The notes: generated by a model from the letters alone, not told the origin. A stretch of 64,000 nucleotides of DNA from Puniceicoccaceae bacterium (GCA_018402305.1 JAGYJE010000011.1:1-64000), one strand, 5' to 3'. Positions 37,508-47,332 are shown, counted from the stretch's first letter. Numbers and translations: made by a program.

Positions 37508-38634
37508 TCCTCAATGACCTCCACCGGCATGTTTTCGACGTAGTAGGCAATGGGGCTTAGAGCGATGCGGTCGCCGGGCGTCAGTCCGTTCGTTACGATA
37601 ACTTGCTCGGCATCGCTTTGCGCGATCACGACGGCCCGCGTTTCCAGGGTATTGGCCTCACTCACGACATAGACTGAATTTGAGCCGCGCAGGGCGTAGC
37701 GTGGCAGGACGTAGGCTTCGCTGAGGACGCGACCTTCGATTTCCGCAGTGACAAATTGCCCACGGCGCAAGGGCTCCGGGTGTTCGGGAGTTGGCTCAAA
37801 CGGGGTGTCGAGCGCAGCGACCACGTAGAGCAGGCGTGTATCGGGATCAATCGTCGCTTCAATGCGGGCGACGCGTGCGGTCCAGGTAGGCGAGTTCGGG
37901 GTATTGGCTTTTTCGAGCGTGATGGAGCGTGGGTCGCGGTCATTTGTATCGAGGCGCTCGGCCTCCCGGGCGGTGACCGGGAGGCGGATCTCGGCGCGGT
38001 CGGTAGCGAAGATACGGGCGACTGGTGTGGCTGGGGCCGCGCTGACATATTGACCAAGGTCGGCGGCGGTGCGGAGAACCCGTCCATCGAAGAGAGTGGT
38101 GAGCTCGGTGCGGGCGAGGTCGCGCTCGGCCCGTTTGAGGTTTGCCCGTGCGCTTTCAATGGCCGCTTTTGCCTGTGCGAGCTGTGGCTTGCGCAGGGTG
38201 AGATCGCTGGCCTCACCTTGCCCGAGGGCGGCCCAATCGGCGGCGGCTTGTTCAGCCAAGGCGGCCTCCTGGGCTAGGGCGAGCTCGGCGTTGGCCAGAT
38301 CGGCGCGGCTTGCAGCGACGGCAGCTTCGTAGTCGGCCGGATCAATTTTTAACAGAACGTCACCCTTGCGAAAGGATCCGCCGGCACGAAACGCGTCGGC
38401 GACTTCGATAATACGGCCGCTGACTTCGGCGGAAAGATCGGATTCCGTGCGTGGAAGGACAGTGCCTTGGCTCCGGACCGTCAGCTGAACGGATTCCGGC
38501 TGCATGGTGAGCACCTTCACGCTGGCAATGGGGCGCTCGACAGCGACCTCTGTAGCCTCTGGCTTAAAGACGACAAGTAAGGCTGTGGCCCCGCCGGCGG
38601 CGAGGAGGATCAGGATGGGAAGCAGGACTTTCAT
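37504..38634 (-). CDS. RND efflux periplasmic adaptor (membrane fusion protein)
   Basis: 376 residues. An N-terminal membrane helix (about 3-24) is followed by the lipoyl half-motif GRIIEVADAFRAGGSFRKGDVLLKID, an alpha-helical hairpin rich in Ala/Glu (about 105-175) and the second lipoyl half TTLFDGRVLRTAADLGQYV. It bridges the inner-membrane pump and the outer-membrane channel. The start overlaps nothing; the outer-membrane gene ends 2 bases upstream. Confidence 0.92.
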   Translation of the reverse strand: MKVLLPILILLAAGGATALLVVFKPEATEVAVERPIASVKVLTMQPESVQLTVRSQGTVLPRTESDLSAEVSGRIIEVADAFRAGGSFRKGDVLLKIDPADYEAAVAASRADLANAELALAQEAALAEQAAADWAALGQGEASDLTLRKPQLAQAKAAIESARANLKRAERDLARTELTTLFDGRVLRTAADLGQYVSAAPATPVARIFATDRAEIRLPVTAREAERLDTNDRDPRSITLEKANTPNSPTWTARVARIEATIDPDTRLLYVVAALDTPFEPTPEHPEPLRRGQFVTAEIEGRVLSEAYVLPRYALRGSNSVYVVSEANTLETRAVVIAQSDAEQVIVTNGLTPGDRIALSPIAYYVENMPVEVIEE

Positions 38635-38636
38635 GT

Positions 38637-40130
38637 TTAAAAATCACCACCCAGGGCAAGGTAGAGATCGATACGGTTTTGGAGGATTCTGTTCTCGGCG
38701 GCGAGGCGTCGGCTGCGGGCGTTGTCGGCGGTGCGCTGGGCATCCAGGGCGCTGAGAAAATCGCCCGTGCCCTTGCTGTAGCGTTCCCAAGCCAAGAGTT
38801 CCGCGGCAGAAGCTTCGTCGGCGGCGAGGCGGAGTTGAGCCGCTTCATTGCGGAGGAAATGCTCTGCGGCGAGGGTGGTCTCCACTTCGAGAAAGGCGCG
38901 CAGGGCGGCATCGCGGTAATTCGCTGTTGCCTGGTCGAGCCGTGCGTTGCTGCTTTCGATATTGGCCGCGATACGTCCCCCTTGAAAAATAGGCTGTGCG
39001 AGGTTACCGGCAAGGGTCCAGACGCTGAAATCTCCATTGAGCAGGTTGCCGAAATCCTGGGAGGCGGTGCCACCGGAAGCGGTTAAGCTAATCTGCGGAA
39101 GGCGTTCCTTACGGTCGGCGCTTTGCTCGCGCTCTGCGGCAGCGAGTTGACGTTCGGCCGCGATGAGGTCGGGGCGGCGTTGCAGAAGATCGGCAGGGAT
39201 GCCTGCGGGGACTGTTTGCGGTAGGTCCGGAAAACTGGCCTCGGATTGCAGAGTAGCGGATGGATAGCGGCCGAGGATGTTTTCGAGCGTGCGCACGCTC
39301 TGGTCGAAGGCGGACTGGCGGGCGCTGACATCCGCTTGGGCGGAGGCGGCTTGCGTGCGAATGCGGCGCAGGTCAAAGCCTTCAGAGAGACCACGCTGGA
39401 AACGCGACTCGATGGCATTCTGGTTGTCGCGGTAGGCCTCGGCGGTGCGTTCGGCGAGAGCGAGTTGCTTGCGTGCTTCAATAAGGTTGAGCCAGGCCTT
39501 GGCGGTTTGAGCGGCAAGCGAAAGTCGGACGGCGGCCAAATCTGCCTGACTCGCTTCCACCCGGGCGAGGGCGGCGGACGTTCGGTCGCGCAATCGGCCC
39601 CAAAGGTCGAGTTCCCAGCTCAGGTTGAGTGCGAGATCGTAATTTTCAAAGATGACGCCACCGGTCGAGGTGGGGCCGAAGGTGCTGATTTTTTGGCGGT
39701 TCCCGTTGAGGCCTAATCCGGCGGTCGGTAGGCGGTTGGCGCCCGCGATCCGGGCTTCGGCGATGGATTGGGCGAAGCGGGCAGCGGTTGCTTCCAGCTC
39801 CGGGTTTTGCTCCATGGCTTCGATGATGAACGTCGTCAGCTCCGGGGAATTCAGGTCGGACAACCAAGAGGTGGGGTTTGCCGGTGCCGATTTGGTGGAC
39901 CACACTTCGGGCGTTTCGATGGCTGGCAGTGCGCTAGATTCCGGCGAGGAGGCGCAGGCGGTGAGGAAAAGAAGGGAGAACAGAGGCGCTGTGAAACACA
40001 GCCCGGAACAAACCCAAGCTACGGGATTGAGAGCCCCTTCCCATGAGTCGGGTGAGGGGTGCGGACCGGGCTTCCGCACGGCGACTGCGTGGTGCCTCGG
40101 GTTTGCTCTTAACTGTGTTTGAATGGTCAT
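38637..40130 (-). CDS. Outer-membrane efflux channel, NodT/TolC-family lipoprotein
   Basis: 497 residues. After a long basic N-terminus comes a hydrophobic segment ending in a lipobox, SLLFLTACASS (Cys near 60). Two TolC-type helical repeats follow: NLSWELDLWGRLRDRTSAALARVEAS in the first and LAQPIFQGGRIAANIESSNARLDQATANYRDAALRAF in the second. The ATG at 40130 overlaps the tetR stop (ATGA). The coding leader before the signal segment is unusually long; translation might truly begin downstream. Confidence 0.88.
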   Translation of the reverse strand: MTIQTQLRANPRHHAVAVRKPGPHPSPDSWEGALNPVAWVCSGLCFTAPLFSLLFLTACASSPESSALPAIETPEVWSTKSAPANPTSWLSDLNSPELTTFIIEAMEQNPELEATAARFAQSIAEARIAGANRLPTAGLGLNGNRQKISTFGPTSTGGVIFENYDLALNLSWELDLWGRLRDRTSAALARVEASQADLAAVRLSLAAQTAKAWLNLIEARKQLALAERTAEAYRDNQNAIESRFQRGLSEGFDLRRIRTQAASAQADVSARQSAFDQSVRTLENILGRYPSATLQSEASFPDLPQTVPAGIPADLLQRRPDLIAAERQLAAAEREQSADRKERLPQISLTASGGTASQDFGNLLNGDFSVWTLAGNLAQPIFQGGRIAANIESSNARLDQATANYRDAALRAFLEVETTLAAEHFLRNEAAQLRLAADEASAAELLAWERYSKGTGDFLSALDAQRTADNARSRRLAAENRILQNRIDLYLALGGDF

Positions 40131-40783
40131 CCCTGTTGAAATCCCGCGACCGTGAAATCGGTCAATTCGCGGAGGATTCTATCGGATTCGGAGTGGTTGA
40201 GCTTACCGCCGGAGATTGCTTCAAGGCAAACCTGGTCAATGAGCGTTCCAATCATCGTGTTAATGGAGAGGAAGAAACGATATTGGAGCGTTGTCTCATC
40301 CAGGCTTGGACAACTACGGCGAAGTTCGGACATAAATCGGCAGGAGAGTTCTTCGAAAAACTCCCGGTGTAGATTACGGAGTAAATCGGCAGGCTCAGCG
40401 AGGGCACGGCCGATAATCTGTGTCAGTGTAGTCCCTTCGGGAGAAGGGTTTTTACTGCTCAAAAACATCGGCCGCAGCAGCGCATTGAAAATTTCCGGAA
40501 GGGGAACCGGGTCTGGGCTGTGAGCGGCGATGGATGCATCCAGCAGGCGGAGGCGCGCCACATTAATCGGCTCAAAGCGCTCCCGGATGATGGCGCGCAT
40601 AAGGTTCGACTTGGAGCCAAAGTGGTAATTGACCGCCGCCAGGTTGACTTTAGCTTCGCGCGTGACTTCTCGCAGGGTCATCGCGCGGTAGCCGCCACGG
40701 GCGAAGATTCGTTCGGCGGCATGGAGAATGCGCACCGCCGTCTGTTCAGCCGTCGGGCTTTTGGTTATTTTCGATTGGGGCAT
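40127..40783 (-). CDS. TetR/AcrR-family repressor of the efflux operon
   Basis: 218 residues. The N-terminal TetR helix-turn-helix reads ILHAAERIFARGGYRAMTLREVTREAKVNLAAVNYHFGSKSNLMRAI (about 19-65). The C-terminal ligand/dimer domain is all-helical. It is the first gene of the operon it presumably controls. A 22-bp palindrome lies immediately before its ATG. No Shine-Dalgarno can be seen, so the message may be leaderless. Confidence 0.92.
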   Translation of the reverse strand: MPQSKITKSPTAEQTAVRILHAAERIFARGGYRAMTLREVTREAKVNLAAVNYHFGSKSNLMRAIIRERFEPINVARLRLLDASIAAHSPDPVPLPEIFNALLRPMFLSSKNPSPEGTTLTQIIGRALAEPADLLRNLHREFFEELSCRFMSELRRSCPSLDETTLQYRFFLSINTMIGTLIDQVCLEAISGGKLNHSESDRILRELTDFTVAGFQQG

Positions 40784-40805
40784 GTTTCAAACAATTGTTT
40801 AAAAC
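40784..40805. promoter_or_regulatory. Palindromic TetR operator
   Basis: GTTTCAAACAATTGTTTAAAAC is symmetric at 20 of 22 positions around AATT and directly abuts the tetR start codon. TetR-family repressors commonly bind 15-22 bp palindromes at their own promoter, so autoregulation of the efflux operon is likely. Confidence 0.8.
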
Positions 40806-40954
40806 GCTGAGGAGGTCAACTGAGGTTTTCGGTTTTCGAAGCCAGTAATATTGCCTTGCAGCGAGCGGCAAAAGTTCCTTTGAGATCGCGTTGATTTATT
40901 CAAGACTTTGATTCTCGCCTTGTCTGTTCTGCGGAGGTGGGTTTTCCTGTTTGG

Positions 40955-41881
40955 ATGATGGATCAATCAAAAATACGCTGTGGCGTGGTGGGCACGGGTT
41001 ATCTTGGGCAGCATCACGCACGGATCTATGCGGCGCTGGAGGCCTGCGAGCTGGTCGGCATCGTGGAATTTGACGACGCACGGGCATCCGGGATTTGTGA
41101 AAAATATGGCTGTCAGCGCTTTGACACGGCGGCAGCTCTGGCAGCGGAGTGCGACGCGGTCAGCGTGGTTGTGCCGACGGACAAGCACTGCGAAGTGGCG
41201 GTGCCGCTGCTGGAAGGCGGCTGCCACCTGCTCATTGAGAAACCCCTGTGCACCAGTCTCGACGAGGCGGAATTAATTTTGGCGGCTGCCAAACGAAACG
41301 GCTGCATTGTGCAGGTCGGTCACATCGAGCATTACAATCCGGTGATGGGCTATTTGGAAAATGCGGTGAATCAGCCCCAATACATTACGGCGGATCGGCT
41401 GGCACCCTTCAACCCTCGGGGCACCGAGGTGGGTGTGGTATTGGACTTGATGATACATGACATCGGCGTGATACTTGCCCTGGTGAGATCACCGGTCAAA
41501 CAAGTCGACGCGGTCGGGGTCAACGTGCTCTCGAACTCGGAAGATATAGCCAACGCGCGCATCACCTTTGAAAACGGCTGTGTGGCAAATATCAATACGA
41601 GCCGAGTCAGCCAAAAGAAGGTGCGGGAGATACGGGTGTTTCAGCCGCAAAATTATCTATCGCTCAACTTCCAGGAACAGAGCGGGCACTTTCTACGGAA
41701 AGAGGGCGCGGAGCTTGTGCGGGAAGAAATTCCGATTGAGAAAGACGAGCCCCTCAAGCTTGAGCTGGAGTCGTTTGTCGAGGTCGTGCGTGCGGCGGGC
41801 AAGCCCAAGGTCGGTGCAGAGCTAGGGAAGTCGTCGCTTGAATTGGCAATCCAGATCACCGAGCTGATCCACCAAAAGTAG
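40955..41881 (+). CDS. Gfo/Idh/MocA-family oxidoreductase
   Basis: 308 residues from the ATG at 40955 (GTG at 40937 is possible). The Rossmann motif GVVGTGYLGQHHARIY (about 9-24), the EKPL lysine motif (LLIEKPLCTSLDEA, near 93-106) and MIHDIGVIL in the sugar-binding domain are clear. These enzymes oxidise or reduce sugars with NAD(P). The gene is directly followed by lpxB. In some bacteria GnnA, a UDP-GlcNAc 3-dehydrogenase of this family, sits next to lpxB, so a role in lipid A sugar modification is possible, but no aminotransferase partner is seen here. Confidence 0.85.
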   Translation: MMDQSKIRCGVVGTGYLGQHHARIYAALEACELVGIVEFDDARASGICEKYGCQRFDTAAALAAECDAVSVVVPTDKHCEVAVPLLEGGCHLLIEKPLCTSLDEAELILAAAKRNGCIVQVGHIEHYNPVMGYLENAVNQPQYITADRLAPFNPRGTEVGVVLDLMIHDIGVILALVRSPVKQVDAVGVNVLSNSEDIANARITFENGCVANINTSRVSQKKVREIRVFQPQNYLSLNFQEQSGHFLRKEGAELVREEIPIEKDEPLKLELESFVEVVRAAGKPKVGAELGKSSLELAIQITELIHQK

Positions 41882-41932
41882 GATGAACGGCTCGCTGCGA
41901 GTTTGACTGTAGGCTCCGAGACATAGCCAACC

Positions 41933-43108
41933 ATGACCGACGCTGCACTAGTGACCACGAACTTCCCCGAGCCTGTAGACGGGCGGCCGGATTTGCTGAT
42001 TATTGCAGGGGAGCATTCAGGCGACGAGCATGCGGCGGTTTTGCTGGCCGATCTGCGCCGGATGCATCCCGAGCTCAAGGTGGCCTGCCTCGGCGGTGTT
42101 GAGTTGCAGGCAGCGGGGGCGCAACTGCTCTATGACCTGACGGCGGTGTCCATCGTGGGATTCGTCGAAGTGGTGCGGCATTATCGTTTTTTCAAAGGAA
42201 TTTTTGAGCGGACGCTTGACTGGATCGAGCGCTACCAGCCCCGGCATATTTGTTTCGTCGATTACCCCGGATTTAACCTGCGGTTGGCGGAGCAACTGGC
42301 GGCGCGCGGGCTGAGTAAAAAGGGCGGCGGTGCGATTGGGCTGAGTTATTATGTGAGCCCGCAGGTGTGGGCCTGGAAGGCAAAGCGGCGCTTCAAGATG
42401 GCCGCGCTTTTGGATCGGCTCGGGGTGCTATTTCCCTTTGAGGTGGCGTGCTTTGCGGATACGGACCTGCCCACAGAATTTGTGGGGCACCCGTTCGTGC
42501 GTGCCAGTTGGCGCCCGCCGTTTCGATACGAGGCGGCGGCACCGGTCCTGCTGCTTCCGGGGAGCCGCAGCGCGGCGGTGGGGCGAATTTTTCCGCTTCT
42601 TTTAGCTGGTTTTCGGCAGGCGAAGCAGGCCAGGCCCGATTTGAAAGCGACCGTTGTCTATCCCAGCGCGCCGATACGCGCGCTTCTGGAGACGATCTTG
42701 CAGGATCATGCGGATCTGGCGGCGAGTATCGAACTGATTCGCAACGGCAGGGAAAACTTGTCGGCCAGCGCGGTCTTGATGAGTTCCGGCACAATGTCGC
42801 TGGCCTGTGCACTTTCGGCGATTCCCGGGGCCATCACTTATCGACTGAATCCCATGAGCTACTGGCTGGGGCGTGTCCTGATCAAGGTCAAATACATCGG
42901 CATCGCTAACTTGCTATTAGACCGACCGCTGCACCCGGAGTTTATTCAAGGGGCGGCGAGCTCGGGAAAACTCAGCGAACAACTTTTACGCGCACTGCAA
43001 AGCCGGGAAGCCCAAGAGGAGGCGGCGGCCAGCGCCGCCGAGTTGCGTGAATTGCTGCACGCAGGGAGTGACGCGAGCGCAGCGAAGTGGCTGGCGAAGG
43101 GATTGTGA
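41933..43108 (+). CDS. lpxB: Lipid-A-disaccharide synthase
   Basis: 391 residues, GT19 family. IIAGEHSGDEHAAVLL near the N-terminus (the AGExSGD motif), SIVGFVEVVRHY, FVDYPGFNLRLAEQL and YYVSPQVWAWKAKRRFKM are diagnostic. LLLPGSRSAAVGRIFP begins the C-terminal domain. It joins UDP-2,3-diacylglucosamine and lipid X on the inner membrane, so the cell makes lipopolysaccharide. It is 52 bases downstream of the oxidoreductase, probably one operon. Confidence 0.95.
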   Translation: MTDAALVTTNFPEPVDGRPDLLIIAGEHSGDEHAAVLLADLRRMHPELKVACLGGVELQAAGAQLLYDLTAVSIVGFVEVVRHYRFFKGIFERTLDWIERYQPRHICFVDYPGFNLRLAEQLAARGLSKKGGGAIGLSYYVSPQVWAWKAKRRFKMAALLDRLGVLFPFEVACFADTDLPTEFVGHPFVRASWRPPFRYEAAAPVLLLPGSRSAAVGRIFPLLLAGFRQAKQARPDLKATVVYPSAPIRALLETILQDHADLAASIELIRNGRENLSASAVLMSSGTMSLACALSAIPGAITYRLNPMSYWLGRVLIKVKYIGIANLLLDRPLHPEFIQGAASSGKLSEQLLRALQSREAQEEAAASAAELRELLHAGSDASAAKWLAKGL

Positions 43109-43183
43109 AACGTTTTTGGGTTTCGCGCTTCGGAGGGTGTGTGTCCTCACGCACCGGTTCGGCATCGTTTTGGTAACTGAAAC

Positions 43184-43238
43184 AGCGGGTGGGGACCCGT
43201 CTTCGCCACATGGGCTACGCCGGACTACGGCACCCGCT
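43184..43238. terminator. Inverted repeat between convergent lpxB and ferredoxin genes
   Basis: AGCGGGTG (43184-43191) and CACCCGCT (43231-43238) form a perfect 8-bp stem around a GC-rich inner region. Located between convergent genes, it may act as a bidirectional terminator. It lacks a T run. Confidence 0.4.
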
Positions 43239-43246
43239 CTCCGTAT

Positions 43247-43507
43247 TTATGCGTCGACGACGACGTCGGCATCGCCCTTGGGCTGGCAGCAGCAGAGGAG
43301 GGCGTTGCCTTCTTCCGGTTCGCCGGTGTGGCCGTTGGGATACTCGACCTCGCCGGAGACGATGGGTTGTTGGCAGGCGGTGCAGTTCCCCATGCGGCAG
43401 CCGTAGTCGAGATCGAGATCGTGCGCTTCGCCGAGTTCAAGGATACTTTCTTCGTCGCCGGTCCAAGGAGCGGTGACGCCGGATTTTTGAAATATGATGT
43501 TAGGCAT
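43247..43507 (-). CDS. 2Fe-2S ferredoxin-like protein
   Basis: 86 residues from the ATG at 43507. Cys37, Cys42 and Cys45 form C-x4-C-x2-C (CRMGNCTAC), and three cysteines in a row at 72-74 include the fourth ligand. This is the plant-type [2Fe-2S] ferredoxin pattern, an electron carrier. An upstream TTG at 43558 would add 17 residues and overlap the helicase stop; I consider it unlikely. It may still be co-transcribed with the helicase gene 48 bases upstream. Confidence 0.85.
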   Translation of the reverse strand: MPNIIFQKSGVTAPWTGDEESILELGEAHDLDLDYGCRMGNCTACQQPIVSGEVEYPNGHTGEPEEGNALLCCCQPKGDADVVVDA

Positions 43508-43554
43508 GACAGGGAGACAAATCAGAGCTGCCGGGAATGCAAACCGTTTAACGC

Positions 43555-45162
43555 TCAATCCGGCCGCTTAAACCGACGGGCTGGCTTCTTCTCGCCGCCG
43601 CTTTCACTGCCTGGGTTGCCTTTAAACTTGGCTCCGGCGATCTTGCTTTTTGTTTTGAACGGGCGTTTTGGTTTACCGGCACCGGCGCTCCATGAGGGCT
43701 CGCCGCCTCCGGCGTCATTCCCGCGCTTTTTGTAGCCGCCACCGCCGCGTTGTTTGAAGCCGCCTTTTCCCTTAAAGCCGCCCTTCTTTTTGCCGCCGCC
43801 GGGACCGCCGCCTTTGCGTTGGGGGTTGGGGTCGAAGGCTTCGTTATCCTCGGCGATGTTTTCGCCGTCGCGGCCTTCGCCGCTGCCGAGGAGGTCGAAG
43901 AGTGCGCTGGCGATGTCTGTGGGCGTGTGACCGACGTCGAGGAGGCGGTCCACCAGATCGTCGTGTCGCTTGAACGAGCCCGCCTCTAGAGTCTCGCGGA
44001 CCTGGTTGAAGACCTTATCTGCCTTGCGCCCTTCCACATCCTCCAAGCTGGGGATGGGCATGCGGCGCACGACTTGGCGCGTATAGCGCTCGATGGCCTC
44101 AAGCCGGTAGATGTCGCGCCCGTAAACAAAGGTGACCGATTTGCCCGAGCGGCCAGCCCGGCCGGTCCGCCCGATGCGGTGCACGTAGTCTTCCGGGTCG
44201 TGGGGGAGGTCGTAATTGAAGACGATGTCCACATCATCAATGTCAAGGCCGCGGGCGGCCACATCGGTTGCCACGAGGAGCTCGACGGAGCCGTCCTTGA
44301 AGCGCTTAATGACACGCTCACGATTGGCCTGTGTAATGTCACCATGAATACGGTCGGCTACGTAGCCCCGGGCGGAGAGGGCCTCCGTGGCATCTTCGAC
44401 CATTTGCTTGGTATTGCAGAAGACGATGCCCCGCGGGTTGGTTTCGAGGTCAAGCAGGCGGCAAAGCACTTCCACCTTGGAGCGGTTGCGTACCTCGTAG
44501 TAGGTCTGCTCAATCGTATCGACTGTGAGCGACTTGCGCTCGATGGAAATCGGCTTGGCGTTGCGGCTAAAGGTTCTTATCAGGCCCTCGACGGCTTTGT
44601 TCATCGTCGCCGAGAAGAAAAGAGTCTGCCGGTCTTCCGGCATATCACCGAGGATGATCTCCATGTCTTCGCGGAAGCCCATGTCGAGCATGCGGTCGGC
44701 CTCATCGAGAATGCAGAGGCGGATCGAGTCGGTGCGCAGCGTCTTGCGGCGCAGGTGGTCCATGACACGACCGGGCGTGCCGACCACGATGTGGGCACCC
44801 TTGCGCAGAGCGCGCATCTGGCGGTCGAGCGGGGCACCCCCGTAAACGGGCACCGCGACCAAGCCCCTCAGGCAGGCAGCCAGGCGATGAATTTCCTCGC
44901 AAACCTGAACGGCCAGCTCGCGGGTGGGGCAGAGCACGAGAACCTGAGTCTCATTGCGCTCGATCTCAATGAGGTTGAGGGCGGGCAAGCCGAAGGCGGC
45001 CGTTTTGCCCGAGCCGGTCTGGGAAAGGCCGACGATGTCGCTACCGGAGAGGGCGACTGGGATGGTTTCGGCCTGGATCGGCGAGGGGGATTCGTAGCCG
45101 AGGCGCTCAATGCCCTCGATGAGTTCCGGGCGCAGCCCGAGGTCGGTAAATTTTGTGTCCAT
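43555..45162 (-). CDS. DEAD-box RNA helicase
   Basis: 535 residues from the ATG at 45162. All helicase motifs are present: the Q motif ([14 protein letters not shown]), I (SQTGSGKT), Ia (PTRELAVQV), Ib (TPGRVMDHL), II (DEAD), III (SAT), IV ([10 protein letters not shown]), V ([11 protein letters not shown]) and VI ([10 protein letters not shown]). The C-terminal 110 residues are Gly/Lys/Arg-rich ([20 protein letters not shown] type), a flexible RNA-binding tail as in RhlE/DeaD proteins. It remodels RNA in ribosome assembly or decay. A start at 45195 would add 11 residues. Confidence 0.93.
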   Translation of the reverse strand: MDTKFTDLGLRPELIEGIERLGYESPSPIQAETIPVALSGSDIVGLSQTGSGKTAAFGLPALNLIEIERNETQVLVLCPTRELAVQVCEEIHRLAACLRGLVAVPVYGGAPLDRQMRALRKGAHIVVGTPGRVMDHLRRKTLRTDSIRLCILDEADRMLDMGFREDMEIILGDMPEDRQTLFFSATMNKAVEGLIRTFSRNAKPISIERKSLTVDTIEQTYYEVRNRSKVEVLCRLLDLETNPRGIVFCNTKQMVEDATEALSARGYVADRIHGDITQANRERVIKRFKDGSVELLVATDVAARGLDIDDVDIVFNYDLPHDPEDYVHRIGRTGRAGRSGKSVTFVYGRDIYRLEAIERYTRQVVRRMPIPSLEDVEGRKADKVFNQVRETLEAGSFKRHDDLVDRLLDVGHTPTDIASALFDLLGSGEGRDGENIAEDNEAFDPNPQRKGGGPGGGKKKGGFKGKGGFKQRGGGGYKKRGNDAGGGEPSWSAGAGKPKRPFKTKSKIAGAKFKGNPGSESGGEKKPARRFKRPD

Positions 45163-45371
45163 AGTATCGTGTAGAGTTGCCCGTTGACCGGACATTTACC
45201 GATACTTGAGCGCGTGGTGGGCCTGACTGTTTCGTAGAAGTCGCTGCCCGAGTGAGGCGGAGGGCTTTGACAGGTCGTGACGGCATGACAAGGTTAAAGT
45301 TGATGCCGGTTCCGATGATTCCAATATGCACTCTTGTATTTAGGGGAAATCAGCGCTAGCCTATCTGCCTT

Positions 45372-45686
45372 ATGATCGAACTCGTGAAAAAAACCATGTT
45401 GGCCGGTATCGGTATCGGAGTCGTGACGAAGGATAAGGTTCTGGAGTCACTGGATGAATTAGTGGAAAAGGGCAAGCTGACGAAAGACGAAGCGGTTGCC
45501 ATGTCTGATAAAATCGTCGAAGAAGGGCAGGCGGAGACCGAAAAAGCGAAGGTCGAGGCCAGTAAACTCTTCAACGAGATGCTGCATCGGGCGAATGTTG
45601 TAACGAAAGACCAGTATGAGGCACTGGCTGCCAGAGTCACGGCTCTGGAGGGAAGGCTTCATAAGGAATTTCCCAACGGGGAATGA
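45372..45686 (+). CDS. Phasin-family/PHA-granule-like small coiled-coil protein
   Basis: 104 residues. A hydrophobic start (MIELVKKTMLAGIGIGVVTKDKV) is followed by KLTKDEAVAMSDKIVEEGQAETEKAK and ends ALAARVTALEGRL, a heptad-rich helix. This matches the short proteins of the PhaF/phasin-like group often found before UbiB-type kinases. No PHA synthase is visible here. Its stop overlaps the kinase start by 4 bases (ATGA), so the two proteins probably act together. Confidence 0.75.
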   Translation: MIELVKKTMLAGIGIGVVTKDKVLESLDELVEKGKLTKDEAVAMSDKIVEEGQAETEKAKVEASKLFNEMLHRANVVTKDQYEALAARVTALEGRLHKEFPNGE

Positions 45687-47332
45687 AGCCTTTTAATTAC
45701 TTAGCCAATGCGGTCCGGGCTCCCGAGATCGTGGCCATCCTCGTGCGTTGGGGCTTCGAGGATCTCCTGCTCCAGCTGGATACACCTCAGTTTCTGCTGA
45801 AAAATCTGGTGCGGAAAAAAGTGGCGCACCTCACGGCTTACGAGCGATTGCGTAACGCCTGCGAGGAATTGGGCCCCATTTTTGTCAAGTTTGGGCAGAT
45901 CCTGAGCACGCGCCCTGACCGCTTGCCGGAGCCGCTCCTGATGGAGCTGAAGAAACTGCGCAACGACGTGGAGTGCCAGCCGTTTGAGCGCATTAAGCCA
46001 GTCGCCCTGAAGGAATTGGGCCGGGAGATTGAAGAGGTCTTTGCCGACTTTGATTCGACGCCGGTAGCCGCAGGCTCGCTCGGTCAGGTCTACCGTGCGA
46101 AACTCCTTTCCACCGGAGAAGAGGTCGCCGTAAAAATTCAGCGGGCCGACATCCATAAAACGATTTCGGCCGATATGGAAATTATCGGCTGGTTTGCCCG
46201 CCAACTGCATGTGCGGGTTGAAGAGTTGCGGCCCTATAATTTACCATCGCTCTTGCGTGAGGCAGAGAAGCGTCTTGAGGAGGAACTTAACTACAATAAC
46301 GAGGCGGATAATGCCGAGATTTTCATCGCACTGAATACGGAGCAACCAAGAGTCTTCGCGCCGAAGGTTTATCGGGAGCTGACATCGCGTCGCCTATTGG
46401 TGACTGAATGGGTGGACGGCATTGCTCCGGATGCGGTCACCTTGAAGCGTGACGAAGCGGAGCAGATTGCGCGCTTGGGTGGGGAGTCTGTTTTTCACCA
46501 GATTGTGGGCACCGGCTTCTTTCATGCTGACCCGCACTCGGGCAATATGCTGATCACCGCCGATCAGCGGATTTGCTTTATCGACTGGGGGCAGGCCGGG
46601 CAAATTACCTTGCAGATGCGCTACCATCTGGCAGACCTGTTTGCAGCGATCACGAGTCGCGATGCGGATAAGGTCATTCGGGTGGCGGAGCAGATGGCTA
46701 TGGATAACCGGCGGATTGACCGTCGCCGCCTGGAAAAAGACATCACGTATTTGCTCAACAAGCACCGGCGCTTTGGACCTTCCGGCACAAAGATCGGCAC
46801 GGTTGGACTGGAGCTGCTCTACCTGCTCGGGATGAACGGAATCGAAGTTTTGCCCGATTACGCGCTGCTTTCTAAATCGATACTCTGCGTCGAGGAAACG
46901 GCGCGTATTTTGGACCCTAATTTTGATATCCAAAAGGTGGCTCGTCCCTATCTCGAAAAGTTGAGTAAGGAGCGTTGGAGCTTCGGAAGCATCCAACGTC
47001 AGACAATCTATCCGATGCTGCGCATGATGAAGAGCATGCAGAAAATTCCCGAGAATGTTCAACGGATTCTTAGGCGCATCGAGGACGAGGAGCTGCAAAT
47101 CAACTTCCACCATACAGGAACGGAAAACATGGAGGATACGTTTAACTCCTCAATGAACCGTCTGACCATCGGGATTATCCTCGGGTCACTCCTTATCGGG
47201 TCGTCACTCGTGATCACGACTGGCGTCAAGCCATTGCTCTGGGGCTATCCGGCGATTGGAATTGTCGGCTTTCTGGGGTCTGGCCTGCTTGGGCTCTACA
47301 TCGTCCTTTCGACCTTACGAAAACACCATTAA
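45683..47332 (+). CDS. ABC1/UbiB/AarF atypical kinase
   Basis: 549 residues. The KxGQ motif FVKFGQILSTRPDRLP (about 70-85), the Ala-rich nucleotide loop PVAAGSLGQVYRAKL (about 128-142), the catalytic GFFHADPHSGNML and metal-binding CFIDWGQAG are present. Two C-terminal helices (about 490-545) anchor it in the membrane. UbiB-family ATPases support quinone biosynthesis and lipid handling. Its stop overlaps the stop of the convergent sigma-factor gene by 4 bases. Confidence 0.9.
   Translation: MKPFNYLANAVRAPEIVAILVRWGFEDLLLQLDTPQFLLKNLVRKKVAHLTAYERLRNACEELGPIFVKFGQILSTRPDRLPEPLLMELKKLRNDVECQPFERIKPVALKELGREIEEVFADFDSTPVAAGSLGQVYRAKLLSTGEEVAVKIQRADIHKTISADMEIIGWFARQLHVRVEELRPYNLPSLLREAEKRLEEELNYNNEADNAEIFIALNTEQPRVFAPKVYRELTSRRLLVTEWVDGIAPDAVTLKRDEAEQIARLGGESVFHQIVGTGFFHADPHSGNMLITADQRICFIDWGQAGQITLQMRYHLADLFAAITSRDADKVIRVAEQMAMDNRRIDRRRLEKDITYLLNKHRRFGPSGTKIGTVGLELLYLLGMNGIEVLPDYALLSKSILCVEETARILDPNFDIQKVARPYLEKLSKERWSFGSIQRQTIYPMLRMMKSMQKIPENVQRILRRIEDEELQINFHHTGTENMEDTFNSSMNRLTIGIILGSLLIGSSLVITTGVKPLLWGYPAIGIVGFLGSGLLGLYIVLSTLRKHH

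Noticed and set aside
43508-43558. Longer ferredoxin starting at a TTG
   Set aside because: The 17 added residues are outside the ferredoxin fold, and TTG is a weak start compared with the ATG at 43507.
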